A stretch of 8,576 nucleotides of DNA from the NCBI GenBank assembly GCA_031275515.1, contig JAISOQ010000039.1:1-8576 (forward strand). Reading direction: 5' to 3'. This document shows, one piece after another, positions 1 through 5,509 of the stretch. Each line of letters starts with the position of its first letter. The first letter of the stretch is position 1. This DNA is from Treponema sp. (GTDB taxonomy: Bacteria > Spirochaetota > Spirochaetia > Treponematales > Breznakiellaceae). The notes below the pieces were generated by a model that had not been told where the DNA came from, searched no databases, and saw nothing but the letters and a program-made list of their open reading frames with translations. The position numbers and the translations under genes were made by a program.

Positions 1-76
1 ATAGATAATCCCGGCATTGATCTTCACTGTAAAACTGCCGGCTGAACTCATCATACGTCATGGGATATTCTATCAT
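1..76 (-). CDS. IS1595-like transposase, N-terminal fragment cut by window edge
   Basis: Only the first 25 codons lie in the window. Starting at the ATG at 76-74, the peptide contains a TYDEF segment followed by DQCRDYL. This resembles the start of IS1595/ISXO2-type transposases, where an acidic helix leads into a CRDYLF-like segment before a zinc-ribbon. An in-frame stop lies just upstream, so the gene starts here or at the second ATG (61-59). No clear Shine-Dalgarno sequence is visible. A TTGACT box (107-112) lies 18 nt from a weak -10 (83-88). The catalytic domain is outside the window, so whether the element is intact cannot be judged. The family call rests on a short stretch and is moderate. 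Confidence 0.45.
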   Translation of the reverse strand, partial: MIEYPMTYDEFSRQFYSEDQCRDYL

Positions 77-165
77 GTCACCATACTATTATTCGATACT
101 AACCTTAGTCAAGGAAATAGCCAAGTTTAAAAAAATTAATTTTTCCCGGAAATTAAAAAACCCCG

Positions 166-206
166 GAAAAATCCATCAAGTGTATACAAGAATATACACT
201 TGATGG
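166..206 (-). terminator. Possible intrinsic terminator, minus strand
   Basis: A perfect 14-bp inverted repeat (173-186 with 193-206) encloses a 6-nt loop. Read on the minus strand, the stem is followed after one base by five Ts. On the plus strand no T-run follows. It could end transcription from the decayed transposase region upstream on the minus strand, or be the end of a repeat element. The stem is AT-rich, so terminator strength is uncertain. Confidence 0.35.
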
Positions 207-262
207 GTAAATAATAATAAGTCTAGAACATTGCCGGATTTTTAGGGCAAATTCTATACTGT

Positions 263-288
263 TTTTACATTTAGTGCTAAATGTAAAA
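263..288. repeat. Perfect 26-bp palindrome
   Basis: The half-sites ttttacatttag and ctaaatgtaaaa (12 bp each) are exact reverse complements around a central TG. No T-run or stable GC stem is present, so it looks more like a dimeric DNA-binding site or an element end than a terminator. No gene lies close enough to assign it as an operator. Confidence 0.5.
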
Positions 289-325
289 TTGCCGGCATAA
301 GAACCTGATTGTAATACACCTCAAG

Positions 326-577
326 CTATATGGCTGGACAATCCTCCCGCAGAACTTCACCAAAGGATTTCGCACAATACTGCATTCCCCGACCAGAATG
401 AAATAGCAAGCCCTCTTTCCGGGTGGTTCTGAAACGCCATTTCCAAGGCGGAGATGGCCGTATGGGATTCCCTATCGGCGCGTCCATCCCATGATCTTTT
501 GGTCAAACAAATCAAGTATCACCGTTAGATATACCCATCCCACCGGTACGTAAGTAGGTGATGGCATACATAAGGGC
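326..577 (-). pseudogene. Decayed IS3-family transposase (OrfB) remnant
   Basis: Minus-strand translation gives consecutive pieces of an IS3-type integrase core in changing frames. An AITYLRT segment (about 565 down) is followed, one frame over, by GWVYLTVILDLFDQKIMGW (540 down) and an in-frame TAG at 474-472. The next frame gives DRESHTAISALEMAFQ (476 down), and then LLFHSGRGMQYCAKSF (near 400) appears in the first frame again, ending at TAG 328-326. Intact members read DITY and HSDRG at these places, so both visible catalytic aspartates of the DDE triad are replaced (by A and G). The third catalytic residue, normally about 35 residues further on, is absent. With three frame changes and a nonsense codon the gene is dead. 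Confidence 0.75.
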
Positions 578-723
578 GGCAGCCTGGTACTCGCCGCTCT
601 TTTCTCCCCTTCGGTTGTATTCTACGCTTATCTTTGTATCCGTCAGACAGGGGTCAGGCCCACTTATGCAAGTCCGTCCCCCATCTGAATAGTTACGAAA
701 TTTGCCCAAAAATGTTATTATTA

Positions 724-757
724 TTGTTACCTTTCTTCCCAGGCTTTGTTATATAAT
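724..757 (+). promoter_or_regulatory. Weak candidate promoter upstream of ppiC
   Basis: A perfect TATAAT lies at 752-757. The best-looking -35 (TTGTTA, 724-729) is 22 bp away, which is too far for a standard promoter; TACCTT at 728-733 has 18-bp spacing but poor match. Transcription from here would give a leader of about 140 nt before the ppiC start codon, containing the terminator hairpin at 860-893. Confidence 0.3.
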
Positions 758-859
758 TGAACACGGTAATCTAATGCGGTGTTACCTGGAGTTAGTTTAA
801 CTTTGGGTATGCTTTAAGTGGATTATGCGGGGTTTCTATTCCTCCTTCCCTTTGTGTGT

Positions 860-893
860 GCCCCGGGGTTACTCCTTTCCCCGGGGCTTTTTT
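860..893 (+). terminator. Strong intrinsic terminator in front of ppiC
   Basis: The stem gccccgggg/ccccggggc (860-868 with 879-887, 9 bp, almost all GC) has a 10-nt loop and is followed directly by six Ts (888-893). It is directional: on the minus strand no T-run follows. No forward gene lies upstream within the window, and the next base begins the AGGAG ribosome binding site of ppiC. It therefore either ends a short untranslated transcript or acts as an attenuator in the ppiC leader. Confidence 0.75.
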
Positions 894-903
894 AGGAGTT
901 TAT

Positions 904-1182
904 ATGGAATGGCGAGCAAGTCATATATTGGTTAAAGACAGGGGCCTGGCCGAAGACCTTCTAAAGCGTATCAAACAAGGCGCGCCCTTTGAATCTCTGG
1001 CGCGGGAATTTTCCACCTGCCCATCCAAGTCCTCGGGAGGCGATCTGGGCTGGTTTGGTCCGGGGAAAATGGTGGCTCCCTTTGAATCGGCGGTTAAGCA
1101 GCTTTCTCCCGGTTCGGTAGGCGGCGTGGTGCAGACCCAGTTCGGGTATCATCTCATCAAATGTACCGGCAGGAAGGATTAG
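904..1182 (+). CDS. ppiC: Parvulin-type peptidyl-prolyl cis-trans isomerase, single domain
   Basis: The 92-residue protein is a complete stand-alone parvulin domain, almost the same length as E. coli PpiC (93 residues). It speeds cis-trans isomerisation of proline peptide bonds during folding. Family signatures in order are SHILV (6-10, with the active-site region His7), the FSTCPS segment with Cys39, GGDLGWF (45-51), the MVxPF segment (56-60) and the terminal QFGYHLIK (79-86, His83). No signal peptide or membrane segment is present, so it should be cytoplasmic. I chose the ATG at 904 because AGGAG (894-898) sits 5 nt upstream; an in-frame GTG at 856 would put the terminator hairpin inside the coding region. 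The gene converges with the yaiI-family gene, 15 nt away. Function of the fold is clear; its client proteins are unknown. Confidence 0.92.
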   Translation: MEWRASHILVKDRGLAEDLLKRIKQGAPFESLAREFSTCPSKSSGGDLGWFGPGKMVAPFESAVKQLSPGSVGGVVQTQFGYHLIKCTGRKD

Positions 1183-1197
1183 CCCGGTCAAAGGTTC

Positions 1198-1665
1198 TTA
1201 GGAATTTTTCTTCTCTTCCCGCAGGAGCCTGACGAGGAGGCGGTCTAGAGTGTCGGCAAAATTTTTGAGTTCCCGCTTTCCGTAAGAAGCGGTGCGTTCT
1301 ATGCCGATCCCGCTGTCCGCCAGCCCTACCTTGAAATCCCGGAACGACAGTTTTTCCCTGATATTCTCTTTAGTATACACCTGGCCCCTGTCGTCTATCA
1401 CTGGAATTGCGGTTTCTACAAGCCGGGAAGCCAGGGGGATGTCCCGGGTCACTACCAGGTCGCCGGGCCGTGCGAGTTCCGCGATCCGGTCGTCAGCGGC
1501 TCCTTCTTCGGCAGGGCAGATTTCCATTACCGCGCCGGGACCGGAGATCCCCGGAATGGGCCGGTTTGCGGTAAAAACGGCAGTCAAGGCAGTCCGCGTG
1601 GCGGCGCGGAGTATCATCTGCCGGGCCGGTTTCGGGCACGAGTCGGCATCCACGAAAATCTTCAT
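1198..1665 (-). CDS. YaiI/YqxD family (UPF0178, DUF188) protein, PIN-like
   Basis: The 155-residue product matches the conserved YaiI/YqxD family in length and motifs. It opens with FVDADSCP (4-11), followed by the acidic pair Asp58-Asp59 in an AADDRI segment, TRDIPLA (73-79) and DDRG (91-94). The pattern of conserved acidic residues resembles PIN/NYN-type nucleases, so a metal-dependent RNA-processing role is plausible, but no activity can be assigned from sequence. The start codon overlaps the manA stop in an ATGA arrangement, and no strong Shine-Dalgarno sequence precedes it, suggesting translational coupling to manA. It is the last gene of the long minus-strand string. No terminator is evident in the 15 nt before the convergent ppiC gene. 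Confidence 0.9.
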   Translation of the reverse strand: MKIFVDADSCPKPARQMILRAATRTALTAVFTANRPIPGISGPGAVMEICPAEEGAADDRIAELARPGDLVVTRDIPLASRLVETAIPVIDDRGQVYTKENIREKLSFRDFKVGLADSGIGIERTASYGKRELKNFADTLDRLLVRLLREEKKNS

Positions 1666-2942
1666 GCAGCGGACGGCGAGACGCCTATCCCGGCGGCATA
1701 AAGCGTAAAAGAGCCGGAACAGGTAAGGCTTACCCCCTCTTCCAGGAAGGTGATGAAGGCGCTCTCCCCCTGCTCAAGGGTAAGCGTTTCAGCCGGCCTG
1801 TTCGACCCGTCACGGCATGAGAAGACCGCCCTGCCTTCGGTTACAACGGCTATGGCGGGCCCCGATATGGGGAAGGGGACGGTTTCCCCTTTTCCCCATA
1901 TCGCCGAAAGGGAAAATTCCCGGCAGTCTGTCGGGTAGGTAAACGCCGGAGGGATGGGGTTGAAAGGCCGCAAAACAGCGGGGGAGAAGGGCCGGAATTC
2001 CAGGATACGCACTAATTCTTCCACATCTACATGCTTTGAGGTAAGCCCGCCTCTGAGTACGTTATCTGAATTGGCCATCAGCTCCACCCCAAGCCCTTCG
2101 ACATAGGCGTGGAGTATTCCTGCGGGAAGGTAGATCGCTTCCCCAGGCTCCAGGTTGATCAGGTTGAGGTACAGAGGGGCGATTACCGCCGGGTCTCCCG
2201 GATACAGCCGGGCAAAATAGGCGGCGGTTTGCCAAATTTCCGTATGCCCGGGAACCATCTTTTTCAGGACCGGTTCCTGTTCTAAGGCGTAGGCGCTTAA
2301 TTCCCGGCGGAATTCTCCAGGCAGATCGAAAAGAATCGTTAGGAAGAGCCTGAGCGCATCCTCCTGTGCATGGTCCCCGGTACCGAGGGCTTTCCCAAGG
2401 CGGGCGAAACCGGCGTTGAGCGCCGTTCCAGGCTGCGTCATGGCGGCCTGGGAAAAAGTTTCCAACAGGGTACGCATGACATCCGGTTCCCGAAAACCGC
2501 ACATGGCCCGGAAAGGGCTCAGGGCACAGAGAATTTCAGGTTTGTGATTGGGGTCTTTGTAGCTGCGGGCGGGGTCTTGCAGGGACAGACCTGCCTTGTT
2601 TTCCCGTTCAAAACCCGCCTGCGCCTGAGCGAGGTTCGGATGAGCCTGGACTGACAGGGGTTTGGCCGCAGCCAGAAACTTGAGCAGGAAGGGGAGAGCG
2701 CCGAATTCCCGCATGACCCTTTCTCCCAAACACAATTCGGAATAGTTATTGATAAAATCAGAAAGCAGGGGTTGTTCTCCCGGGATGTCCAGGGCGGAAG
2801 GTCCTTGGGGATGGACGCCCATCCACAGTTCCGCCCAGGGTTCTCCTGAGCTGTTTTTCCGGCCTATTAAATGAGGTATCCAGTGGGGGGAACCCCAATC
2901 GTAGGTTTTTATCTGGTTTATCAATTTTATAATATGACGCAT
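1662..2942 (-). CDS. manA: Mannose-6-phosphate isomerase, type I (zinc-dependent)
   Basis: The enzyme interconverts mannose 6-phosphate and fructose 6-phosphate in the cytoplasm, linking mannose use to glycolysis and supplying mannose for glycans. At 426 residues it is typical for type I enzymes. The N-terminus carries KTYDWGS (12-18) and EPWAELWMG (34-42). The expected zinc ligands are visible: Gln99 and His101 in VQAHPN, Glu136 in HKPE, and His278 in LPAGILHAY. The signature NVLRGGLTSKH (294-304) holds the catalytic Arg297 and Lys303. The ATG at 2942 is preceded by GGGAG at 2948-2952 with 5-nt spacing. The gene lies 45 nt behind zapA and overlaps the downstream yaiI-family gene by 4 nt. All key residues are present, so it should be active. 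Confidence 0.96.
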   Translation of the reverse strand: MRHIIKLINQIKTYDWGSPHWIPHLIGRKNSSGEPWAELWMGVHPQGPSALDIPGEQPLLSDFINNYSELCLGERVMREFGALPFLLKFLAAAKPLSVQAHPNLAQAQAGFERENKAGLSLQDPARSYKDPNHKPEILCALSPFRAMCGFREPDVMRTLLETFSQAAMTQPGTALNAGFARLGKALGTGDHAQEDALRLFLTILFDLPGEFRRELSAYALEQEPVLKKMVPGHTEIWQTAAYFARLYPGDPAVIAPLYLNLINLEPGEAIYLPAGILHAYVEGLGVELMANSDNVLRGGLTSKHVDVEELVRILEFRPFSPAVLRPFNPIPPAFTYPTDCREFSLSAIWGKGETVPFPISGPAIAVVTEGRAVFSCRDGSNRPAETLTLEQGESAFITFLEEGVSLTCSGSFTLYAAGIGVSPSAA

Positions 2943-2978
2943 ACAAACTCCCGGTTAACTGGAATCTGAGGCGGAATC

Positions 2979-3003
2979 TTCCCCGTCTTAACCAGACGGG
3001 GAA
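2979..3003 (-). other. Perfect hairpin over the zapA stop codon
   Basis: A 10-bp perfect inverted repeat (2979-2988 with 2994-3003) encloses a 5-nt loop, and the TAA stop of zapA (2990-2988) lies at the loop edge. No T-run follows on the minus strand, so it is not a standard intrinsic terminator. It could slow or process the mRNA between zapA and manA. Confidence 0.45.
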
Positions 3004-3317
3004 TTCAGTTCCCTGGTATCTAAAATTTCGTCTATTCGGGTATTAATATCCAGAAAAATCCGTTCCACTTCCTGAGACTCCGCCGTATGCTGTTCCTGCA
3101 AGTCCGCATTGGACATGCGTTTTTGAATATCTTCACAAAGCAGGAACCCGGTCATAATAGCGAGCTTCAAAGGATCCGAAAGTCCGGTAATTTTCCGGGT
3201 ATTTTCTACACATACATAGTAGCGAGTAAGAAGATTTTCAAGATACCCCGGTTCTTCATCGGCGCTAATAGAAAAAGACGTACCCAGTATGTCAATACGG
3301 AGGCTGCTGGTTGGCAT
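2988..3317 (-). CDS. zapA: Cell division protein ZapA
   Basis: ZapA binds FtsZ filaments and bundles them, stabilising the division ring. The 109-residue product has the family's length and layout. An N-terminal globular part begins with LRIDILGTSFSI (6-17), reminiscent of the ZapA segment that leads into the E-E-xYL region (here EEPGYLENL). It is followed by LKLAIMTGFLLCEDI and a predicted helical, coiled-coil C-terminal half that would drive dimer or tetramer formation. The ATG at 3317 is preceded by AAGGAG (3328-3323), which overlaps the stop codon of the upstream coiled-coil gene, so the two are probably translated together. The call rests on overall pattern, since ZapA sequences diverge widely. 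Confidence 0.82.
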   Translation of the reverse strand: MPTSSLRIDILGTSFSISADEEPGYLENLLTRYYVCVENTRKITGLSDPLKLAIMTGFLLCEDIQKRMSNADLQEQHTAESQEVERIFLDINTRIDEILDTRELNSPSG

Positions 3318-3326
3318 ACGGGCTCC

Positions 3327-3830
3327 TTAAAAAATATCCAATTCCCCCGGATTAAGCGTCTCGTCGGATGTTTCTTCGTCCCCGGGTACATCATCAGTTT
3401 CCGGCTCAAGAACTAACGCATCCTCCGAATTTCTTTCTATTATCACCAGGGAGCCGTTATAGGATGCGTCTTGCCGGACGGCGTTATCCCCATCCTCTTT
3501 CCCCTCAGACAATTCCGGCGTATCCTTCGCCTCTGGCTGGGGAACGGGATCTTTCTGGGTTTTTTCCAAGGCAAGGCTTTTTTCTATATCGGCCTCAAAC
3601 CGGCTAAGCCGATTAAGGGCGGAAACGATCCCTTCCTCAATCTGGCTCTGCTCTTCCTTAAAATTCTGTACTACTACCTCAAGCCCATCAATTCGTTTCT
3701 GATAGACTTCCAAATTTTCCCGTAAAAGGGCATTTTCTTTGGTTACCTGATCGATATAATCAAGGGCCCTGATAACTTTGGATTCCAGTAATTTGACTTT
3801 TTCGAGGCTTACCATAATAGATTTAGACAC
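3327..3830 (-). CDS. Coiled-coil protein, likely ZapB-like division partner
   Basis: The 167-residue protein has two parts. Residues ~5-90 form a strongly heptad-like coiled coil rich in Leu, Glu and Lys (LLESKVIRALDYIDQV, then ENALLRENLEVYQKRI). Residues ~95-167 are an acidic, low-complexity tail ending in GELDIF. There is no signal peptide or membrane segment. The adjacency to zapA, with only 9 nt between and the zapA ribosome binding site over its stop codon, suggests a ZapB-like partner; this is inference from context, since coiled coils are poor family markers. The start is uncertain. GTG at 3830 overlaps rplT by 8 nt and could be coupled; the ATG at 3815 (MVSLEKV) is an equally good candidate. 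Neither has a strong Shine-Dalgarno sequence. Confidence 0.72.
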   Translation of the reverse strand: MSKSIMVSLEKVKLLESKVIRALDYIDQVTKENALLRENLEVYQKRIDGLEVVVQNFKEEQSQIEEGIVSALNRLSRFEADIEKSLALEKTQKDPVPQPEAKDTPELSEGKEDGDNAVRQDASYNGSLVIIERNSEDALVLEPETDDVPGDEETSDETLNPGELDIF

Positions 3831-4182
3831 TTAACACCGCTTTTGCTTGGGAAACCACTGCTTTAAAGGCCGGAATATCTTCGACCGCTAAAGAAGCCAG
3901 AGCCTTCCGGTTTATGGTTATCCCTGCCTTAACCATACCGGCAATGAGCCGGGAATAAGAAATGCCCTCCGCCCGGCAGGCCGCACTGATCCTGATGATC
4001 CACAGACGCCGGAAATCGCCTTTTCTGTCCTTCCGGTCCCGGTAGGCATAGAAAAGCCCCTTGGTCACCGCATCCTTAGCAGTTTTATAGTTCGAGTGCC
4101 GGCGGCCCCAGTAACCTTTTGCCTGCTTTAGTATCTTCTTGCGATGATTCTTTCGTTTTAAACCGTCTACTGCTCTTGACAT
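3823..4182 (-). CDS. rplT: 50S ribosomal protein L20
   Basis: L20 binds 23S rRNA early and is needed for assembly of the large subunit; in several bacteria it also represses its own infC-rpmI-rplT operon by binding leader or intercistronic RNA. The 119-residue product is standard length and shows the expected basic N-terminal helix (HRKKILKQAKGYWGRR) and the conserved FRRLWIIRISAACR and NRKALASLA segments. The ATG at 4182 has AGGAG at 4189-4193. It lies 30 nt behind rpmI and overlaps the following coiled-coil gene if that begins at GTG. No obvious L20-binding pseudoknot was identified by eye. Confidence 0.98.
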   Translation of the reverse strand: MSRAVDGLKRKNHRKKILKQAKGYWGRRHSNYKTAKDAVTKGLFYAYRDRKDRKGDFRRLWIIRISAACRAEGISYSRLIAGMVKAGITINRKALASLAVEDIPAFKAVVSQAKAVLSV

Positions 4183-4212
4183 GAAAAACTCCTCTTTAGT
4201 TTACGGCCTTAT

Positions 4213-4413
4213 TCAGCCATAGGGTAATAACTGCTTCCTGATGACCGCAACGTTATCGGCGGACAGTACGCCGGCATGGCGCAGATTCCGCTTCCGTTTT
4301 GCGGACTTTTTGGTGAGAATATGGCGAAGGTTTTGTTTCTTGTACTTGACCTTCCCCGTTCCGGTGAATGAATAACGCTTGGCGGCGCTTTTCTTTGTCT
4401 TCATCTTAGGCAT
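4213..4413 (-). CDS. rpmI: 50S ribosomal protein L35
   Basis: The 66-residue, highly basic protein is a component of the large ribosomal subunit. It begins with PKMKTKKSAAKRYSFTGTGK and carries the family's KSAKRKRNLRHAG and VIRKQLLPYG segments. Length is typical. The ATG at 4413 is preceded by GAGGAT (4418-4423), which overlaps the TAG stop of infC, so translation is probably coupled to IF3. It sits in the classic infC-rpmI-rplT order. Confidence 0.98.
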   Translation of the reverse strand: MPKMKTKKSAAKRYSFTGTGKVKYKKQNLRHILTKKSAKRKRNLRHAGVLSADNVAVIRKQLLPYG

Positions 4414-4422
4414 GATAATCCT

Positions 4423-4938
4423 CTATTTCTTAGACTTGGGGCTTAAAACCATGGACATGAACCGGCCTTCCATAGCCGGAGCCTTGTCCATCACATAGTC
4501 CCCTTCAATGCGCTTCAAGACATCCTTTAGGACATCAAGCCCAAGCTCCGTATGGGCAAGTTCACGACCGCGAAAACGGACCGTCACCTTGACCTTATTG
4601 CCCTCCGCAAGGAATTCCCGAACATGTTTCGATTTAAAATCCAGATCATGTTCGTCGATCTTGGGCTGCATCCGGATTTCCTTCAATTTGAGCAATTTTT
4701 GCTTTCTTTTGGAATCCCGGACCTTTTTTTCATTTTCAAATTTGTACTTGCCGTAGTTCATAATCTTGACTACCGGCGGTACAGCCTGAGGAGCAACTTC
4801 CACTAAATCAAGACCCTGCTCCCGAGCCAATTCAAGGGCTTCAGATGTTGCTATGACCCGCTGTTCACCTTCATCCCGAATGAGACGGACTTCCCGTACC
4901 CGAATCTGCTCATTGATCCTTAAATCCTTATCCGCCAA
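4423..4938 (-). CDS. infC: Translation initiation factor IF-3
   Basis: IF3 binds the 30S subunit, prevents premature 50S joining and checks start-codon/initiator-tRNA pairing. The 171-residue protein has both domains. The N-terminal one includes RVREVRLIRDEGEQ and the conserved PPVVKIMNYGKYKFE segment (about 54-68). A lysine-rich linker follows, then the C-terminal domain with KEIRMQPKIDEHDLDFK and VKVTVRFRGRELAH. The start is TTG at 4938, supported by a very strong GAGGAGGT directly upstream (4949-4942); no nearby in-frame ATG exists. A non-AUG start is notable because infC in other bacteria uses rare starts and is autoregulated by IF3. It is the first gene of the string, about 85 nt behind the candidate promoter at 5030-5058. 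Confidence 0.97.
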   Translation of the reverse strand: MADKDLRINEQIRVREVRLIRDEGEQRVIATSEALELAREQGLDLVEVAPQAVPPVVKIMNYGKYKFENEKKVRDSKRKQKLLKLKEIRMQPKIDEHDLDFKSKHVREFLAEGNKVKVTVRFRGRELAHTELGLDVLKDVLKRIEGDYVMDKAPAMEGRFMSMVLSPKSKK

Positions 4939-4941
4939 CTG

Positions 4942-4949
4942 ACCTCCTC
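4942..4949 (-). promoter_or_regulatory. Ribosome binding site deciding the infC TTG start
   Basis: GAGGAGGT on the minus strand is nearly a full anti-16S match and lies 3 nt before the TTG. It fixes the start where no ATG is available. Just upstream is a small inverted repeat (cagg/cctg, 4951-4962) that could form a weak hairpin next to it. Confidence 0.8.
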
Positions 4950-5029
4950 GCAGGCATCCCTGGGTTTTTAACCGCGCCCGTGGGAACCATCATTTTAAAT
5001 TCTACACAGGGCTTACTAATTTTCAAAAT

Positions 5030-5058
5030 ACTATACCAGATCGAAAAGATTCTGTCCA
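5030..5058 (-). promoter_or_regulatory. Promoter of the infC gene string
   Basis: On the minus strand TGGACA (5058-5053) and TATAGT (5035-5030) are separated by exactly 17 bp, and TGG directly precedes the -10, giving an extended -10. Each hexamer matches five or nearly five positions of the sigma70 consensus. Transcription would begin near 5023, giving a leader of about 85 nt before infC. Confidence 0.65.
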
Positions 5059-5155
5059 GTATGAAGCGGCGATTTGATAATAAAGATTATATTCTGGGCG
5101 ATTGGACATATATAGTAACTTAACCAAATTATATATGAAAAATGCCGGGATATTC

Positions 5156-5185
5156 TTGACACAAACCGCTTTGCCGTGTTAAAGT
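5156..5185 (+). promoter_or_regulatory. Promoter of the tRNA-Pro gene
   Basis: A perfect TTGACA (5156-5161) lies 18 bp ahead of TAAAGT (5180-5185), with TGT just before the -10 (extended -10). Transcription would start around 5192, about 33 nt before the tRNA. It faces away from the infC promoter. Confidence 0.65.
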
Positions 5186-5224
5186 TCTCCTGTCAACATT
5201 AAGAATGGCTGAAGATTCCCTGGC

Positions 5225-5302
5225 CGGGCAATAGCGCAGTTGGTTTAGCGTACAAGTCTGGGGGACTTGGGGTCCCCGGTTCAAATCCGGGTTGCCCGAC
5301 CA
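5225..5302 (+). tRNA. tRNA-Pro (anticodon GGG)
   Basis: The sequence folds into a full cloverleaf. The acceptor stem cgggcaa pairs with ttgcccg (5225-5231 with 5292-5298). The D-stem is gcgc/gcgt (5234-5237, 5248-5251, with one G-U pair). The anticodon stem is caagt/acttg around the loop ctggggg, putting anticodon GGG at 5260-5262. The T-stem cccgg/ccggg flanks ttcaaat. The discriminator is A and the terminal CCA is encoded (5300-5302). A C1-G72 pair and G37 are typical of proline tRNAs. It reads CCC and CCU codons and appears to be transcribed alone from the promoter just upstream. Confidence 0.97.
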
Positions 5303-5509
5303 GGGGATTTTCACTGTTTCGGAGATGTCCGCAGGGCGGTTCCCTTCTAAAAATTACTATTTTCGTTATGCTTCCTGATTTTGTGTCTGCCGGGGGCTAT
5401 TTGGTTCGATGGGTTCCTTGGCCGGACAGGAGCCTTTGGGCTTTCATTTTTCCGCTTCTTAAACCCGGCGCGTTCATCTTCCTTTGATGTCCCGGTCTAT
5501 CGCCGCCTC
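5303..5509. other. Intergenic stretch without a supported gene
   Basis: Between the tRNA and the convergent rpiA gene I see no supported gene. A short 39-codon forward frame (5368-5487) has no recognisable product. No clear terminator for either the tRNA or rpiA is visible; the best forward candidate is a 4-bp stem near 5431-5442 followed by a T-rich run, which is weak. Confidence 0.5.

Larger units (their letters stand above)
77..903. other. Gene-poor stretch with mobile-element debris
   Basis: This 827-bp stretch has no intact gene that I can support. It holds a terminator-like hairpin (166-206), a perfect palindrome (263-288), a decayed IS3-family transposase (about 326-577), a candidate promoter box near 752-757 and a strong forward terminator (860-893). 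The octamer attgccgg occurs twice (230-237 and 288-295). Between about 578 and 720 a minus-strand frame stays open, but its peptide matches nothing I recognise. Confidence 0.6.

Noticed and set aside
1..720. CRISPR-like array
   Set aside because: Repeats here are palindromes and a single pair of octamers; there is no regular spacing of identical repeats.
856..903. Upstream GTG start for ppiC
   Set aside because: It would translate through the terminator hairpin, while the ATG at 904 has AGGAG at proper spacing and gives the usual family length.
1292..1708. 138-codon forward open frame
   Set aside because: It is antisense to the YaiI-family gene, which has family motifs and operon context.
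5129..5314. 61-codon minus-strand open frame
   Set aside because: It covers the tRNA-Pro gene on the opposite strand; the cloverleaf explains the sequence.
5431..5450. Possible forward terminator after tRNA-Pro
   Set aside because: The stem is only 4 bp of Watson-Crick pairs and lies about 130 nt beyond the tRNA; too weak to list as a feature.
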